Notes: generated from the sequence alone by a model not told the origin. Shown: positions 36,992-44,877, numbered from the stretch's first letter. The stretch: 64,000 nucleotides of DNA from Endozoicomonas sp. ISHI1 (GCF_024606225.1 NZ_JAGRPU010000029.1:16652-80651), one strand, 5' to 3'. Program-made: numbers and translations.

Positions 36992-37098
36992 AAATTCCTG
37001 CTTCTTCGTCAAATAGCTCGCTATTCTCCTCAGAAGCAGAAATTTTTATCCTCAATTTCTTGCAATCCTCGCTACGGACGCTTAATTCCGACAGGCTG
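36940..37098. mobile_element. 159-bp palindromic miniature element, copy 2, inside the tail of paralogue 13
   Basis: Same length and sequence as copy 1 but in the opposite orientation, with minor changes (CTTAATTCCGACAGGCTG at the right end). Flanked by CTAG at 36936-36939 and 37099-37102. Outside these the tail repeat continues (GACACT before, AGTGAT after), so the empty site can be reconstructed exactly. Confidence 0.88.
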
Positions 37099-37134
37099 CT
37101 AGTGATTTTTAGAGAGGTGGTCTTGACGGAGTTT

Positions 37135-37210
37135 CATTTTAATCCTCTTCCTGTTCTCAAACCAACTACCTCCGGCAGGCCTCCCAGCAGCCTGTCGACT
37201 CGACGCAGTA
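37135..37210 (-). pseudogene. Short deoC relic after paralogue 13
   Basis: TTTTAATCCTCTTCCTGTTCTC, then CAGGCCTCCCAGCAGCCTGT match the deoC end (TCTTCCTGTTCTTTCAGACC, CAGGCCTCCCAGCAAGCTGC). Confidence 0.65.
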
Positions 37211-37219
37211 TCAGGCGAT

Positions 37220-37307
37220 CAGACTGAGTCTGCCTGATGCTGAAAATTGAGCACTGCTGCAATCCATGGTCTAGTTTATCAGGGCATTCATGAGCGGGAC
37301 AAAGCAG
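37220..37307 (+). promoter_or_regulatory. Upstream control block of paralogue 14
   Basis: Perfect dyad CAGACTGAGTCTG (37220-37232), then -35 candidate TTGAGC, the 17-base spacer ACTGCTGCAATCCATGG and -10 candidate TCTAGT. This copy gives the best match of the block to a sigma-70 promoter. Confidence 0.45.
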
Positions 37308-39077
37308 ATGTTGATGATTAACTCTATTACCCGATTACCCAAAACAGCAAAGCAATCGATTTTTTTCCATCGTGACAAGACTAATCAGTTAGTTGCTACT
37401 TTCCTTGGCCTGAGCATGATGGCTTGCCACTGTTCAGAACTGCTGGCAGATAATCCTTTTTCAACGCCAGTGGAGGTGGGGTTTGTTGTCGATAAAACGA
37501 CAAAAGCGTCTGGTTTTCTGGATGATTTGATTAACCATAATGCTTATGTTGGGAGAATCTCTCCTTTTGCTCTCAACCCGAATACGACCCATCTTATCTT
37601 TGCCATGAACTACGAAAATGAGCAAGGCGAAAAAATGGATGAGGATTCAGAAGAATCGGAGGGAGCTGCTGCACAGCAACTGCAGCCTGTAGTGCAAATT
37701 CCGCTCCCATCAGTGAGCCATACCAGTATTAGTAACATTCTCCAAGGGATGAATACAGGCCTTGATGAAGACTCCATAAGAACTATATTGAGTTACTTTC
37801 CGGAAATCCCTCCCAAAGAGAGCCTGACCATTGCAGACATGATTCAGCAATTGATAAAAACACTCCACCTTACGGTTGATGAAAACCAGAATGATTTGAT
37901 GGCAATTCTATATTCTTTCCACGGTGCCGAGTCACCTGTCGATATCAACGATCCATACGAAAAACTGAACCTCGTGACGTTTATGGCAAGTTACTATGCA
38001 GCCATCCATTCAAATGGAACCAACCCTGAAGCGGCTCATTTCTTTTTTAACTCATTCCTGCTTGAAGCCATTAGCTCGTCTTGTAGCGGGAGACTTCATT
38101 GCAACAAAGGTGAACTTCTTGGTAAAAAGGAACCCATAAAAGATCACGAAGTTTTAAAAGCAAATGTTAAAGAGTCTGCTTCAGTGATCTCTGGCATGAA
38201 ATTTATGAGAGAAATACACCTTAGGCAAATGCAACAATTGGATAACCCCTCAAAAGCTGAAAAATACGAGACCCCAATCGATCCAATGATAAAAGCCGCT
38301 ACCACCCTGCTAAATTATAACGTTCATATGGACAGAATACCGTTTTATCAGCGGTATATAAAAACAGATGAGCGAATGTTAGTGCTAATAAAAGAATATG
38401 GTGAAAAAAATCCAGAATTAGTTGCCTCAAACAATCAGTTCGTGAATCTCATTAATGCCATATCCATGATTCTTGATGCTTTCTTTATAAAATCCGCAAA
38501 AGGACACGTTAACAACATCTCGAGTTACTTTAGCAAATCAAACTGGGATGATACCGTTACTAACTCTACAAACAGAGAAGGCAAAGAACAGAAATTATTT
38601 GCAATATTCGAAGAGGTGTTAAATGATGCAAAAGACAACCCGGGAAATGAAAACCCTGAATTATTTAAAGAATTGCTTATAACCCTTTCAAATTACATAG
38701 AGCAACAATTACAAAAAACTTTTCCTGATGCAAATGAATACCAAGTCATAATGGTCACCCTCGGTACAGGATTTGCCGGCCTGCTGGAACAATCACGGAC
38801 TGTTTTGGCAATGCTTGAGCCAGGTATTGTCACCGATGATAATCAACAGTCTGATGGAGGCCAACATGACAAGGCAGCAAAGGGACAAGAAGAAAAAGAA
38901 ATTAACAAAGGACAAGAGAAGAAGAGTAAATACCTGAAAGAACGAATAAAATACTTGAGTGATTTCGTCGATTGGTTCAGGAGTCACTATGATTTTGCTA
39001 TGAAAACGCCTTATGGCTCTGACAGTGATAACCCTAACAGTAGTCGCTATGACATTAAGGGCGCTGGCATAGGGTAG
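37308..39077 (+). CDS. Array paralogue 14
   Basis: 589 residues from ATG 37308 (MLMINSITRLPKTAKQS); an in-frame ATG at 37290 precedes the AAAGCAG ribosome region and is rejected. Signal region VATFLGLSMMACHCSELLA-DN. The first 290 bases are nearly the same as in copy 15 (KTNQLVATFLGLSMMAC, FVVDKTTKASGFLDDLINHN, GRISPFALNPNTTHLIF), yet the rest belongs to the copy 9-12 subgroup (FAIFEEVLNDAKDNPGNENP, LSDFVDWFRSHYDFAMK). Tail GSDSDNPNSSRYDIKGAGIG. Confidence 0.85.
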   Translation: MLMINSITRLPKTAKQSIFFHRDKTNQLVATFLGLSMMACHCSELLADNPFSTPVEVGFVVDKTTKASGFLDDLINHNAYVGRISPFALNPNTTHLIFAMNYENEQGEKMDEDSEESEGAAAQQLQPVVQIPLPSVSHTSISNILQGMNTGLDEDSIRTILSYFPEIPPKESLTIADMIQQLIKTLHLTVDENQNDLMAILYSFHGAESPVDINDPYEKLNLVTFMASYYAAIHSNGTNPEAAHFFFNSFLLEAISSSCSGRLHCNKGELLGKKEPIKDHEVLKANVKESASVISGMKFMREIHLRQMQQLDNPSKAEKYETPIDPMIKAATTLLNYNVHMDRIPFYQRYIKTDERMLVLIKEYGEKNPELVASNNQFVNLINAISMILDAFFIKSAKGHVNNISSYFSKSNWDDTVTNSTNREGKEQKLFAIFEEVLNDAKDNPGNENPELFKELLITLSNYIEQQLQKTFPDANEYQVIMVTLGTGFAGLLEQSRTVLAMLEPGIVTDDNQQSDGGQHDKAAKGQEEKEINKGQEKKSKYLKERIKYLSDFVDWFRSHYDFAMKTPYGSDSDNPNSSRYDIKGAGIG

Positions 39078-39089
39078 CTTTGACGGTGC

Positions 39090-39145
39090 TTATTTTTAAT
39101 CGTCAGCCGCAGACTTCCCGGCAAACTGCTGCCTCAACCTGGTGC
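39090..39145 (-). pseudogene. Short deoC relic after paralogue 14
   Basis: TTTTTAATCGTC, then AGACTTCCCGGCAAACTGCTG resemble the last bases of deoC with a deletion of the CTTCCTGTTCTTTCAGACC part. The dyad of copy 15 follows at 39154-39166. Confidence 0.5.
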
Positions 39146-39241
39146 CGGGTGGTCAGACTGAGTCTGGCTGGTGCTGAAAATTGGGCACTGCTGCGAGCCA
39201 TGAATTAGTTTATCTGGGCACTCACAAACAGACGAAGGCAG

Positions 39242-41023
39242 ATGTTGATGAATAACTTCATTGCTCGATTACCCAAAACAGCAAAGCAATCGATTTTTTT
39301 CCATCGTGACAAGACTAATCAGTTAGTTGCTACTTTCCTTGGCCTGAGCATGATGGCTTGCCAGTGTTCAAAACTGCTGGCAGATAATCCTTTTTCAACG
39401 CCAGTGGAGGTGGGGTTTGTTGTCGATAAAACGACAAAAGCCTCTGGTTTTCTGGATGATTTGATTAACCATAATGCTTATGTTGGGAGAATCTCTCCTT
39501 TTGCTCTCAACCCGAATACGACCCATCTTATATTTGCCATGAACCATGAAACTGAGCAAGTCAAAAAAATGGATGAATCGGAGGGAGCACGAGCACAGCA
39601 GCTTCAGCCTTTAATAGACACTCCACTCCCACCAATGACCCGTGTACAGGTTGCTGCCATTATTCAGGGGTTGAATACAGGCATTGATGAAGAAATCTTA
39701 AACACTATGTTGAGCTATGTCCCGGCAAAGCCTCCCGAAGAAAGCCTGACCATTCTTGGTATGATTGATACAGTGAAACTAATTCTCAATATTAAGATTG
39801 ACAAAGACCAGAAAAAGTTGATGGAAGTTCTATATTCAATTCAGGGTACCGAATCTCCTATCGATATGGCCAATCCACAGCACCAACGGAGCCTCGCGAA
39901 GTTGATGGTGAGTTACTATACAGCCATCCATTGCAAGGGAACCCCCCTTAAAGCAAATAGTTTCTTTTTTCTCTCATTCCTGCTTGATGCTACTCATTTG
40001 TCTGGTATCGAGAGACTCTATGCCAAAAAAGGTGACCTTTTTGGTGTAAAAGAACCCATACAAGATCTCAACGTTTTAAAAGCAAATATTAAAGAAACTG
40101 CTACAGTCTTCTCTGACCTGATGCTGTTGGAAGAAATGCGCCTTGAGTTTTTGTTGCGAAAAATGGAGGACCCCTTTGAAACTGAAAAATACGGGGCATC
40201 ATTCGATGCAATGCTATTAGCCTCTTCCTCTCTACTCAACTACTACGTTAATGATTTCGGAATGCCGGTTTGTCTGCGTAATATAAAATCAGATAAACGA
40301 ATGTTAAGGCTAATAAAAGAATACGGTGAAAAAAAACCTGAATTAGTTGTTTGGAATAGTCTTTTCGTGAGTTTCATTGATACCTTAAGCCTGATGCTTG
40401 ATCCTTTTGTTATACAACTCGCAAATACACACATTGACAACATGTCGAGTTATTTTAGCCGCTCAAATTGGGATCAAACCATTCCTGACTTTACCGGTAA
40501 AGAAGCCAAAGAACAGAAATTATTTGAAATATTTAAAAAGGTGGTAACCGACGCAAAAGATAACCCGGGAAATGAACATCCTGAATTATTTCAAGAATTG
40601 CTTATAGCCATAGAAAAATACATGTCATATCAATTACAAAAAACTTTTACTGATCAAAATGATTACCAAGTCATACTGGTAACCCTCTGCATAGGATTTG
40701 AGGACCTGCTGGAACAATCACGCAAGACGCTATTATACCTTGAGGCAGGTGCTGTACTCCTTGAGGCAGGTGCTGTCATCAATGCCAATCAGCAGGCTGA
40801 TGGAGCCAAACATGACAAGACCACAGGGGGAGATGATGAAAAAGAGTTCGACAAAGAAGACAGGCTGAGAAAACACCTGGATGAACGTATATACGACTTG
40901 CGAGCTTTCGTCAACTTGCTCATGTCTAAATATGCTTTTGCCATGGAGACGCCTTACAGTTCTGAAAGCAGTGATACTGACAGCAGCGCCTCTGATATGC
41001 TTGATTCCTTCAGAGAAGAGTAG
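39242..41023 (+). CDS. Array paralogue 15, last copy, next to intact deoC
   Basis: 593 residues; start ATG TTG ATG at 39242. N-terminal 100 residues as in copy 14, but from LIDTPLPPMTRVQVAAIIQGL onward it is a separate type (KLILNIKIDKDQKKLMEVLYSI). The usual Glu/Ser linker is shortened (MDESEGARAQ). A 21-base tandem duplication gives LEAGAVLLEAGAVI near residue 500. The Lys/Glu helix is altered (FDKEDRLRKHLDERIYDLRAF) and FVDWF is lost. Tail SSESSDTDSSASDMLDSFRE. The stop is only 18 bases from the stop of deoC on the other strand, the arrangement copied as relics in every other spacer. Confidence 0.85.
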   Translation: MLMNNFIARLPKTAKQSIFFHRDKTNQLVATFLGLSMMACQCSKLLADNPFSTPVEVGFVVDKTTKASGFLDDLINHNAYVGRISPFALNPNTTHLIFAMNHETEQVKKMDESEGARAQQLQPLIDTPLPPMTRVQVAAIIQGLNTGIDEEILNTMLSYVPAKPPEESLTILGMIDTVKLILNIKIDKDQKKLMEVLYSIQGTESPIDMANPQHQRSLAKLMVSYYTAIHCKGTPLKANSFFFLSFLLDATHLSGIERLYAKKGDLFGVKEPIQDLNVLKANIKETATVFSDLMLLEEMRLEFLLRKMEDPFETEKYGASFDAMLLASSSLLNYYVNDFGMPVCLRNIKSDKRMLRLIKEYGEKKPELVVWNSLFVSFIDTLSLMLDPFVIQLANTHIDNMSSYFSRSNWDQTIPDFTGKEAKEQKLFEIFKKVVTDAKDNPGNEHPELFQELLIAIEKYMSYQLQKTFTDQNDYQVILVTLCIGFEDLLEQSRKTLLYLEAGAVLLEAGAVINANQQADGAKHDKTTGGDDEKEFDKEDRLRKHLDERIYDLRAFVNLLMSKYAFAMETPYSSESSDTDSSASDMLDSFREE

Positions 41024-41041
41024 CCTGGACGGAGTTTGTTT

Positions 41042-41806
41042 TTAATCGTCTTCCTGTTCTTTCAGACCAAGCGCCAACAGCAGGCCTCCCAGCAAGCTGC
41101 TAGCTCCGAAGCGGTAGTGATTTCGGTCGATCCATTTCTGCCCCATAATGTCAGCGGCAATCTTCAGGTGTTCTGCAGCGTCTTGTGCTGTTCGAATGCC
41201 ACCCGAGGGCTTAAAGCCTACGTTCTGCTTGCCACTGTCTCGAATGGCTTCCAGCACGATGCGGGCAGATTCGAGTGTAGCGTTGACAGGCACTTTGCCG
41301 GTAGAGGTTTTGATAAAGTCGGCACCGGCTTCAATGCAGATATCACTGGCTCGACGAATCAGAGCAGGGTCTTTCAGTTCACCGGTCTCAATGATCACCT
41401 TGAGCACCACCTTGTTTGCGCAAACTTCTTTACAGCGGCGAACCAGCTCAACTCCAGCGGCTTCCTCACCCGCCATGAAAGCCCGATAGGGAAAAACAAC
41501 ATCCACTTCATCCGCACCATAAACGACAGCTGCTCGAGTTTCTGTGACCGCCAGTTCAATATCATCACCGCCCTCTGGAAAGTTACTCACAGTGGCCACT
41601 GTCACGTCGTTCAGATCCAGTTCTTTCAGGGTCTTTTTAGCGATGGGGACAAATCTTGGGTAAATACAAACTGCGGCGGTATTGCCTGCCGGCGTCTTGG
41701 CTTTTTGGCAGAGATCAATAATCACTTCCGGCGTATCATTGTCGTTGAGGGAAGTGAGATCCATCAGTTTCAGAGCCTGACGACTGCTGGCAGTGAGATC
41801 GTTCAC
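41042..41806 (-). CDS. deoC: Deoxyribose-phosphate aldolase
   Basis: Cleaves 2-deoxyribose-5-phosphate to glyceraldehyde-3-phosphate and acetaldehyde, the last step of deoxynucleoside catabolism after DeoD and DeoB. The 254-residue class I aldolase has D102 ([13 protein letters not shown]), K136 ([14 protein letters not shown]) and the Schiff-base K166 ([17 protein letters not shown]), plus [15 protein letters not shown] and [14 protein letters not shown] at the phosphate site. Close to the E. coli enzyme and full length. It is oriented like deoB-deoD but separated from them by the 30-kb array. Its 3' 60-350 bases recur as decayed relics in the array spacers. Confidence 0.97.
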   Translation of the reverse strand: MNDLTASSRQALKLMDLTSLNDNDTPEVIIDLCQKAKTPAGNTAAVCIYPRFVPIAKKTLKELDLNDVTVATVSNFPEGGDDIELAVTETRAAVVYGADEVDVVFPYRAFMAGEEAAGVELVRRCKEVCANKVVLKVIIETGELKDPALIRRASDICIEAGADFIKTSTGKVPVNATLESARIVLEAIRDSGKQNVGFKPSGGIRTAQDAAEHLKIAADIMGQKWIDRNHYRFGASSLLGGLLLALGLKEQEDD

Positions 41807-41932
41807 GGATTGGTCCTCTGGCTCAAAAGAGCTTTAACGGCGACAGAAAAGAATAGAAAAGTGCCTGGAGCCTGCCGTAGTTTATCTTCGAATGCGCGTA
41901 ATATCACCACCGAAATCAGGCAGGGAAGAATC

Positions 41933-42109
41933 TCAGAAACAAAAAAACCCCTGCACCAGAGTCGCAGAGGCATTTTTTGCCAGCTCAAGGCTGTTTTGCT
42001 GATCATCCACCTGAGTCTGCAGCGCGGACTGCGAACTCAACACTTCTTGCCGGAGTCTCTGTATTGCAGGAACAGGCAACAGTGCAATACATTTCTCCCT
42101 CATAATCAT
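41933..42109 (-). CDS. Possible small protein (58 aa) upstream of deoC
   Basis: A short frame on the minus strand reads MIMREKCIALLPVPAIQRLR, then QEVLSSQSALQTQVDDQQNS and LELAKNASATLVQGFFCF, an amphipathic, Gln-rich helix-like sequence. No clear ribosome site precedes it, and its last codons overlap a terminator-like hairpin. It is either a small gene ahead of deoC, a remnant, or chance. The rest of 41807-42350 shows only this and hairpins. Confidence 0.25.
   Translation of the reverse strand: MIMREKCIALLPVPAIQRLRQEVLSSQSALQTQVDDQQNSLELAKNASATLVQGFFCF
41943..41979. terminator. Bidirectional terminator-like hairpin upstream of deoC
   Basis: CCCCTGC pairs with GCAGAGG around a 9-base loop, with a T run on both strands (CATTTTTTG on plus, GGTTTTTTT on minus). 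On the minus strand it lies 130-170 bases ahead of deoC, so it could end an upstream transcript or act as a leader attenuator. Confidence 0.5.
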
Positions 42110-42350
42110 GAAGTCGCCCGAAGTGAAGTGGCTATCCTAGTGAATTCAAAACACCAAATACAGCAAGTATTTTTGGATGGGCATTCGGCTTTTTTGAATA
42201 CTGGTACGGGAGAGCCCGGTACTGAGACTCATCTCATGCCGACAAAGGTATGAGCCTGTCGATAAAAAACTCTCATTTAGACTCCCTTTCTGACAGCCTA
42301 AGAGATACTCTAATGACACCTCAAAGTCGGCAAATAGTAGTATTCACTTC

Positions 42351-43301
42351 ATGATCCCAACGGAATCCCTCGAAATTGTCAGGGCCGTAGCCCACTTCAG
42401 AAACTTTACCGCAGCAGCCAAGCACCTGCATAAAGTACCTTCTGCCATCAGCTACACCGTCCGGAAGCTGGAAGAGCGACTGGATGTACAACTGTTTTTG
42501 AGAGACAGCAAGCGGGTCGAGCTGACTCCGGCGGGTGAGCACTTTATCAAGCAGACAGGCAAACTGCTGGCTGAACTGGAGGAACTGGAAAAAACAACCC
42601 GCCAGATGGCTTCGGGCTGGGAACATGACATCAAGATTGCCCTGGATAACGTCGTTAACCAGGGCATGGTTTACGATTTGATTCGCGACCTTCAAACCGT
42701 TCGTCCCGAGACCAACCTTGTAATCAATACTGAAGTTCACAACGGCTCATGGGATGCCCTCTTCCACAACCGATGCCAGCTGGTCATTGGTGCTCCCAAA
42801 ACCATTCCAGACAATATTGCTACTAATGACCGTTTTGAATGGAAATCTATGGGTTCTCTGGCATGGGACCTGGTGATGTCTCCAGAGCATCCATTGGCCA
42901 GCGTTTCCGGTCCGATCAGCCAGGACATGCTGAAGACTTATAGTTCGATCTGCATTCAGGATACTTCCAGAGTCTTTCGACAGGGCTACAACCTGTTGCT
43001 CGAAGACCAGCAAATCCTTCTGGTTCCCAGTTTTCGCATGGCTATTGAATGCCTGCTGAAAGGGTTGGGCATCACTATCATGCCAAGCCACTTTGTTCAG
43101 CCCTACATTGAACAGGAGTTGCTGATTCGCAAGGATGTTCTGGATATTCCCATGAATGATCGTTGCTATCTGGCCTGGAACAAGGAAGTCATGGGCAACG
43201 GTATTCGCTGGGTTCTGAACTGGTTGGGTGAAGAAAATTGGCTGAACAAAGTCTGGCTACAGTACGACGCCATGAAGCCCATGGGATATCACGTTCCCTG
43301 A
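42351..43301 (+). CDS. LysR family transcriptional regulator, PunR-like
   Basis: 316 residues with an N-terminal winged helix-turn-helix (SLEIVRAVAHFRNFTAAAKH, then VPSAISYTVRKLEERLDVQLF and LTPAGEHFIKQ) and a C-terminal effector domain. The wording VPSAISYTVRKLEE, IALDNVV, EVHNGSWDAL, LVIGAPKTIP, QDTSR, GLGITIMPSHFVQPYI and CYLAWN closely follows E. coli PunR (YdhB), the activator of the purine nucleoside exporter/importer PunC. Location beside deoC and a nucleoside deaminase supports a role in nucleoside metabolism, but no PunC-type gene lies here. It is divergent from deoC with a 544-base gap and convergent with the deaminase. The start ATG 42351 keeps the normal HTH length. Confidence 0.88.
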   Translation: MIPTESLEIVRAVAHFRNFTAAAKHLHKVPSAISYTVRKLEERLDVQLFLRDSKRVELTPAGEHFIKQTGKLLAELEELEKTTRQMASGWEHDIKIALDNVVNQGMVYDLIRDLQTVRPETNLVINTEVHNGSWDALFHNRCQLVIGAPKTIPDNIATNDRFEWKSMGSLAWDLVMSPEHPLASVSGPISQDMLKTYSSICIQDTSRVFRQGYNLLLEDQQILLVPSFRMAIECLLKGLGITIMPSHFVQPYIEQELLIRKDVLDIPMNDRCYLAWNKEVMGNGIRWVLNWLGEENWLNKVWLQYDAMKPMGYHVP

Positions 43302-43366
43302 ATCATACGTGTCAGGCAACTGTGCACTGGAAGTCCAGCGCAGACTTCAGGGGTGGATATGTCTTC

Positions 43367-43828
43367 TTAAGATGGATGCGGCCAGCACTTCATATGCAGC
43401 TCGCATGCAAGCTCTTCTTCTACAGGACCAATGACTTCTATGTTGCCATAGCAGCAGTCAAAAACGTTTCTGCAACCCATTTGAGTGGAGTGCCCGGCAA
43501 TCTGGTCCAGTGCTTGCATACTGCATCCGTACACCACTTTCTGGATTCCGGCCCAATATATTGCTCCGGCACACATTGGGCAGGGCTCTGTGCTGCTGTA
43601 AAGTGTGCATTCACACAGTTGTTCTCTTGGTATCTGTCTGCAGGCATGGCTGACCAGACTGAGTTCTGCATGCCGGGTCTGGTCACTTTCTGCTTCGGTA
43701 GTGCTTTCAGACTCCAAAAGAATTCTGCCGTTATGCACCAGCACCGCACCAAAGGGCGCCTCCCCTTTGTCCAGAGCCTGACTGGATAACTCTATAGCTC
43801 GATAGATGAATGGTTTGTGCTCACTCAT
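43367..43828 (-). CDS. Nucleoside deaminase, cytidine/guanine deaminase fold
   Basis: 153 residues from ATG 43828 (MSEHKPFIYRAIELS); an ATG four codons upstream is possible. The zinc site is the canonical HAE (ARHAELSLV-type; His and catalytic Glu) and PCPMCAGAIYWAGI (two Cys). FGAVLVHNG and YSSTEPCPMC are shared with guanine deaminases and TadA-like enzymes. The tail differs from TadA and ends with CELHMKCWPHPS. Together with the deo genes it fits purine or pyrimidine salvage by hydrolytic deamination, but base specificity is not readable. It lies 82 bases downstream of the DMT permease on the same strand, possibly one operon. Confidence 0.85.
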   Translation of the reverse strand: MSEHKPFIYRAIELSSQALDKGEAPFGAVLVHNGRILLESESTTEAESDQTRHAELSLVSHACRQIPREQLCECTLYSSTEPCPMCAGAIYWAGIQKVVYGCSMQALDQIAGHSTQMGCRNVFDCCYGNIEVIGPVEEELACELHMKCWPHPS

Positions 43829-43866
43829 GAGAAACCCCATAGATATCGGAGAGAGGAATTTTTATG

Positions 43867-44784
43867 TTAGCAGGAAGTCCCGCTTCTGCGCCGATCAAAA
43901 CGGTTACCCATAGCCAGTAAATTCCCCAGCAAAATAACCGCCACTCCCAACACAGAAACCGGCGTCCATTGGTGCCCCTCCAAAACGGTTGAGATCAACA
44001 AGGCAATGATGGGATAAATAATATCGACATAGGCGGTTCTGTCAGATCCCATGCGCTGAATCAGGGCAATGTATGAGGTCATTGCCACTACCGAACCAAA
44101 AGTCACCAGATAAATCAGGGAAACCAGATAACCCGGACTGAAGTCAAACGTTGGCGGAACGCCACGGAGCAAAGCCATAGCCCCCATTTCCAGACCACCG
44201 TAAAACATGGCAAACACCGTCACAGGTGCCACTGACAAGCCATCTTTCTGATTAACTTCACAGGAGACACTGCCCATGGAAAACATCAGTGCAGCGCCCA
44301 GTGCCAATGCCAGTCCCTTTAGCTGCAGGGTATTGGAATCAATCTGTGAGATATGGGGAAAAAACACCATAAGCACACCGGCACTGCCCAATGTCGCTCC
44401 TATGAGAACAGAACGTTTAACGGCGTGCCCTAACCAGAAACGAGCAATCACAACATTTGAATAAAGAATGCCCGTACAAATTAATGCTGAAAGCCCACTA
44501 CTGATGAATTTTTCGCTTTCATAGACCAGCCAGTAGGAAATACCGCAAAGGAAGGTTCCCTGGAAAAAGAATCTGAGATGCTGCCGACGGGTAAAGCCCG
44601 TTAAGCCGCCTCTGAAACAGCAAATAAACCATAACAACACAGCGCCAGACAGAAACCGGTAAGCGACTGACCACATGGCGTCAACAGTCCCCAGCTGCCA
44701 GCTGACGGCATACCAGGTGGAGCCCCAGACCAGAGAGCAGATACAGAAAAGAGTGGCATTGGACACGTTCTGAACTTCCCGCAT
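43867..44784 (-). CDS. DMT superfamily permease (EamA domains)
   Basis: 305 residues with ten predicted membrane helices in two EamA repeats. The start LFCICSLVWGSTWYAVSWQL and YRFLSGAVLLWF are typical of the first repeat, LALGAALMFSMGSVSCEVNQ of the second. Such inner-membrane proteins export amino acids, nucleobases or other metabolites. The substrate is unknown. The ATG follows a 93-base gap after ybjN, which has the same orientation, and the deaminase gene lies downstream. Confidence 0.88.
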   Translation of the reverse strand: MREVQNVSNATLFCICSLVWGSTWYAVSWQLGTVDAMWSVAYRFLSGAVLLWFICCFRGGLTGFTRRQHLRFFFQGTFLCGISYWLVYESEKFISSGLSALICTGILYSNVVIARFWLGHAVKRSVLIGATLGSAGVLMVFFPHISQIDSNTLQLKGLALALGAALMFSMGSVSCEVNQKDGLSVAPVTVFAMFYGGLEMGAMALLRGVPPTFDFSPGYLVSLIYLVTFGSVVAMTSYIALIQRMGSDRTAYVDIIYPIIALLISTVLEGHQWTPVSVLGVAVILLGNLLAMGNRFDRRRSGTSC

Positions 44785-44877
44785 CAGAATATTAACTGTA
44801 TGACATTAGGCCAACTGCAAAGTTTCGCCAGAGCACTAAACGCTTTATATCCAATTCTGATAAAAACTGGAAATTGC

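Noticed and set aside
37186..37204. AGCAGCCTGTCG resembling a third end of the miniature element
   Set aside because: Only 12 bases match and the position corresponds to the normal deoC relic (CAGCAAGCTGC); no second end is present.
11577..41023. Lipoprotein signal (MAC/LAC box) in the array proteins
   Set aside because: Several copies read IMAC or LAC, but copies 1, 9 and 13 have Tyr, Phe or Ser at that place and copy 9 lacks any Cys there, so a signal peptidase I site (LLA before Asn) is more likely for the family.
41036..42253. 405-codon open frame on the plus strand
   Set aside because: It is the antisense of deoC; the DeoC protein on the other strand is unmistakable and complete.
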